25,792 nt of DNA, taken from the NCBI GenBank assembly GCA_035293765.1, contig DATGMF010000070.1, forward strand, positions 1 to 25,792, in the 5' to 3' direction. Under the pieces are notes generated by a model. It did no database searches and had not been told where the DNA came from. It saw only the letters and a program-made list of their open reading frames with translations. The position numbers were made by a program, and so were the translations under genes. Position 1 is the stretch's first letter. Each line of letters opens with the position of its first letter. Positions 25,201 to 25,792 of the stretch are shown in pieces. The stretch is from DASRHT01 sp035293765 (lineage in GTDB: Bacteria > Chloroflexota > Ktedonobacteria > Ktedonobacterales > Ktedonobacteraceae).

Positions 25201-25547
25201 ACCTCGAAGCGGGGAGAGAATTGACCGGCATTGGTGGAGTACAGGATCTCCTGTCCGTCAGGCGTCCAGCCCAAAACGCGGCAGAGGCCAGAGTGATAGG
25301 TCAGGCGCTGTGCGGTCCCCCCTGCCGCAGGCATGACGAAAACCTCGCTGGGTCCCTCCTCTCGACCAACAAATGCTAACAAGCTACCGTCGGGCGAGAA
25401 GCGGGGGTGACTGACTTCGCCCACCCCTGCCGTTAAACGGGCTGCGCGCCCGCCTTCAGTGGATACCAGCCAGAGATCGTCCTCGGACACAAAGACGATG
25501 TTATCCTGAAAAATGTGCGGAAAACGTACATATCCTTGAGATGGCAT
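22272..25547 (-). CDS. Tricorn-type protease (S41 family peptidase)
   Basis: The 1091-residue product has the tricorn layout: an N-terminal propeller with WD40/TolB-like blades (about 1-310), a second propeller (320-690) interrupted by a K/E-rich low-complexity insert (about 515-560), a helical C1 domain, a PDZ domain (about 770-865) and a C-terminal S41 catalytic domain. The S753-H754 pair in GTSHAYE and the nucleophile S977 in AGSDGDIFSH match the archaeal tricorn Ser745-His746 and Ser965. Tricorn cuts the peptides released by the proteasome or other proteases, in the cytosol; no signal peptide is seen. GGAG eight bases before the ATG at 25547 supports the start over upstream ATGs at 25568 and 25589. 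It stands alone on its strand, with no tricorn-interacting factor gene nearby. Confidence 0.94.
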   Translation of the reverse strand: MPSQGYVRFPHIFQDNIVFVSEDDLWLVSTEGGRAARLTAGVGEVSHPRFSPDGSLLAFVGREEGPSEVFVMPAAGGTAQRLTYHSGLCRVLGWTPDGQEILYSTNAGQFSPRFEVIFAVKPDGGLPRQLPFGKANAISYGPEGGVVIGRNINVREFSHWKRYRGGLVGHLWCDINGDGKFQRLLHLDSNIANPCWVGERIYFLSDHEGVGNLYSCTPLGEDVRKHTDHQDFYARHLSSDGQRLVYHCGADLYLYEPASGENRHLEVELPSLRTQRNRKFVHAASFLDTYALHPQGHAVAVTARGKAFSMGNWEGPVLQHGEPDGVRYRFLEWLNDGKRMVAVCDQPGREALVIFNPEDGSEPEVLTDIEFGRAVDLAVSPLDDAVAITNHRYELIVVDLEERTSRLLDRSDYRRIEGIDWAPDGRWLAYGFPISAHKTAIKLCNLESGETHVVTDPILHDTRPAFDPEGKYLYFLGYRIFNPVYDNLHFDLGFPRGVKPYALMLRRDLRSPFVPEPKAPGEKDKEKEEVSAKKFHEGAGENGEAAKEESDKEETTPRTAPIVIDLDGITERALPFPVGESRYSQIRGIKGKALFLSSPVEGAVHDLVNRHDSRGSLDYYDFENHKCERVADGINDFDLSRDSKTLIYRSYHRLRVFKAGDKAPKADNGDRPGRESGWINLGRVKVSVQPAAEWKQMFAEAWRLQREQFWTENMSGIDWDAVYALYAPLLERVSSRSELSDLLWELQGELGTSHAYEMGGEYRHGPHYRQGSLGVDWSYDAANNRYRIAHIVKGDPSNSDETSPLTGPGLNIKEGDAILAINGQRLGPERQPQELLVNQAGNEVQLTIEDGESRETRVVTVKALASESPARYREWVEENRRYVHSVSQGRVGYIHIPNMVSDGYAEFHRGFLTEYDYPALVVDVRWNSGGHVSGLLLEKLARRRIGYDFSRWGQPDPYPGESPRGPMVALTNEHAGSDGDIFSHSFKLMGLGPLIGKRTWGGVIGISPSHRLVDGTVTTQPEFSFWFKDVGWNVENYGTDPDIEVDIAPQDFANKVDPQLDRAIAEALRLSEEYPALEPKPGERPRLGRAK

Positions 25548-25570
25548 AAGCACTGCTCCAATCTTCATAA

Positions 25571-25601
25571 GCAAATGGATACATAACATGCATCCATTTG
25601 C
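25571..25601. repeat. Perfect 10-bp inverted repeat upstream of the tricorn gene
   Basis: GCAAATGGAT (25571-25580) and ATCCATTTGC (25592-25601) are exact reverse complements with an 11-base spacer, 24 bases before the tricorn ATG. It could be an operator, a 5' leader hairpin, or the terminal hairpin of the neighbouring IS200/IS605 element. Confidence 0.55.
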
Positions 25602-25620
25602 AACAAATTTTGTTGTTGCT

Positions 25621-25660
25621 GCTTCGTTCCCAACTGCCTCAATGCCGAAGCATTGGGGTC
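25621..25660 (-). ncRNA. Candidate TnpB omegaRNA 3' part / transposon right end
   Basis: Just after the TnpB stop, the minus strand folds into a 9-bp stem (25637-25645 with 25650-25658) with a C(UUCG)G tetraloop, followed by GGGAACGAAGC. In IS200/IS605 elements the tnpB 3' end and the right end are transcribed as omegaRNA (reRNA), whose guide is the flanking DNA. The exact right-end cleavage site is not identifiable here. Confidence 0.4.
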
Positions 25661-25792
25661 TTACGTCAAGTCCACAGCCAGGTTACCGTCTTCGTCCGAG
25701 CCAGTACCGCCGACGACGTGATCAATCAGCCCGATCACGTACAGGGCTTCGCACAAAATATTGAGCGCGGCGTTATGATCGCGATCTTGCGC
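25661..25792 (-). CDS. tnpB: RNA-guided endonuclease TnpB, C-terminal end (partial at the window edge)
   Basis: Only the last 43 codons are inside the window; the gene continues past 25792. The visible part begins just before RDHNAALNIL, the third RuvC motif region of TnpB, which in complete proteins reads DRDxNAAxNI. A 30-residue acidic tail follows, ending GNLAVDLT and a TAA. TnpB is an omegaRNA-guided DNA nuclease of IS200/IS605 and IS607 elements and an ancestor of Cas12. The stop is followed at once by a stable hairpin, the usual layout of the element's right end. The zinc-finger cysteines and the other RuvC motifs lie outside, so intactness cannot be judged. No TnpA transposase is seen. 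Confidence 0.8.
   Translation of the reverse strand, partial: AQDRDHNAALNILCEALYVIGLIDHVVGGTGSDEDGNLAVDLT

Overview
The window looks like chromosomal DNA of a Chloroflexota bacterium, probably from the class Ktedonobacteria. This is inference from gene content: a eukaryotic-type Ser/Thr kinase with TPRs paired with a membrane PP2C phosphatase, a split complex I operon, a bacterial tricorn protease and an IS200/IS605-type TnpB. There is no rRNA marker, so the assignment is moderate. No tRNA, rRNA or CRISPR array was seen.

Layout. Positions 1-226 have no clear gene but hold two GC-rich hairpins. Positions 227-3609 are a compact minus-strand cassette, visibly more AT-rich than its neighbours: DUF262 protein, DUF3696-type AAA ATPase, then an unrecognised protein whose C-terminus looks like a RelE/ParE-type fold. 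It resembles anti-phage cassettes, most closely the three-gene Menshen type as I remember it. Positions 3688-3819 hold a promoter and an intrinsic terminator, then mnmA and lepA, translationally coupled by an ATGA overlap and closed by a 24-bp hairpin. Positions 6941-8691 carry a GAF protein, a universal stress protein and ClpS on the minus strand. hisD follows on the plus strand and overlaps tail-to-tail with a secreted beta-propeller gene. A divergent MFS transporter with a long acidic N-terminus comes next.

Positions 13475-17924 are a signalling pair: a Ser/Thr kinase with a structured leader, and a membrane PP2C phosphatase whose outer domain looks like a catalytically dead HtrA/trypsin fold. 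Positions 17927-22254 are a complex I operon under a near-consensus promoter: nuoA, nuoC, an unknown two-helix membrane protein, nuoD and nuoH. It has no nuoB or nuoI, so it encodes no Fe-S subunit, and it ends in a 22-bp terminator hairpin. A large tricorn-type protease gene fills 22272-25547 on the minus strand. The window ends in the last 43 codons of a TnpB gene with a stable UUCG hairpin just past its stop.

The best leads for unusual biology are the 227-3609 cassette, the pseudo-protease/PP2C receptor phosphatase with its kinase, the nuo operon lacking Fe-S subunits but holding a novel small membrane protein, the promoter-terminator leader before mnmA, and the TnpB 3' end abutting the tricorn gene.
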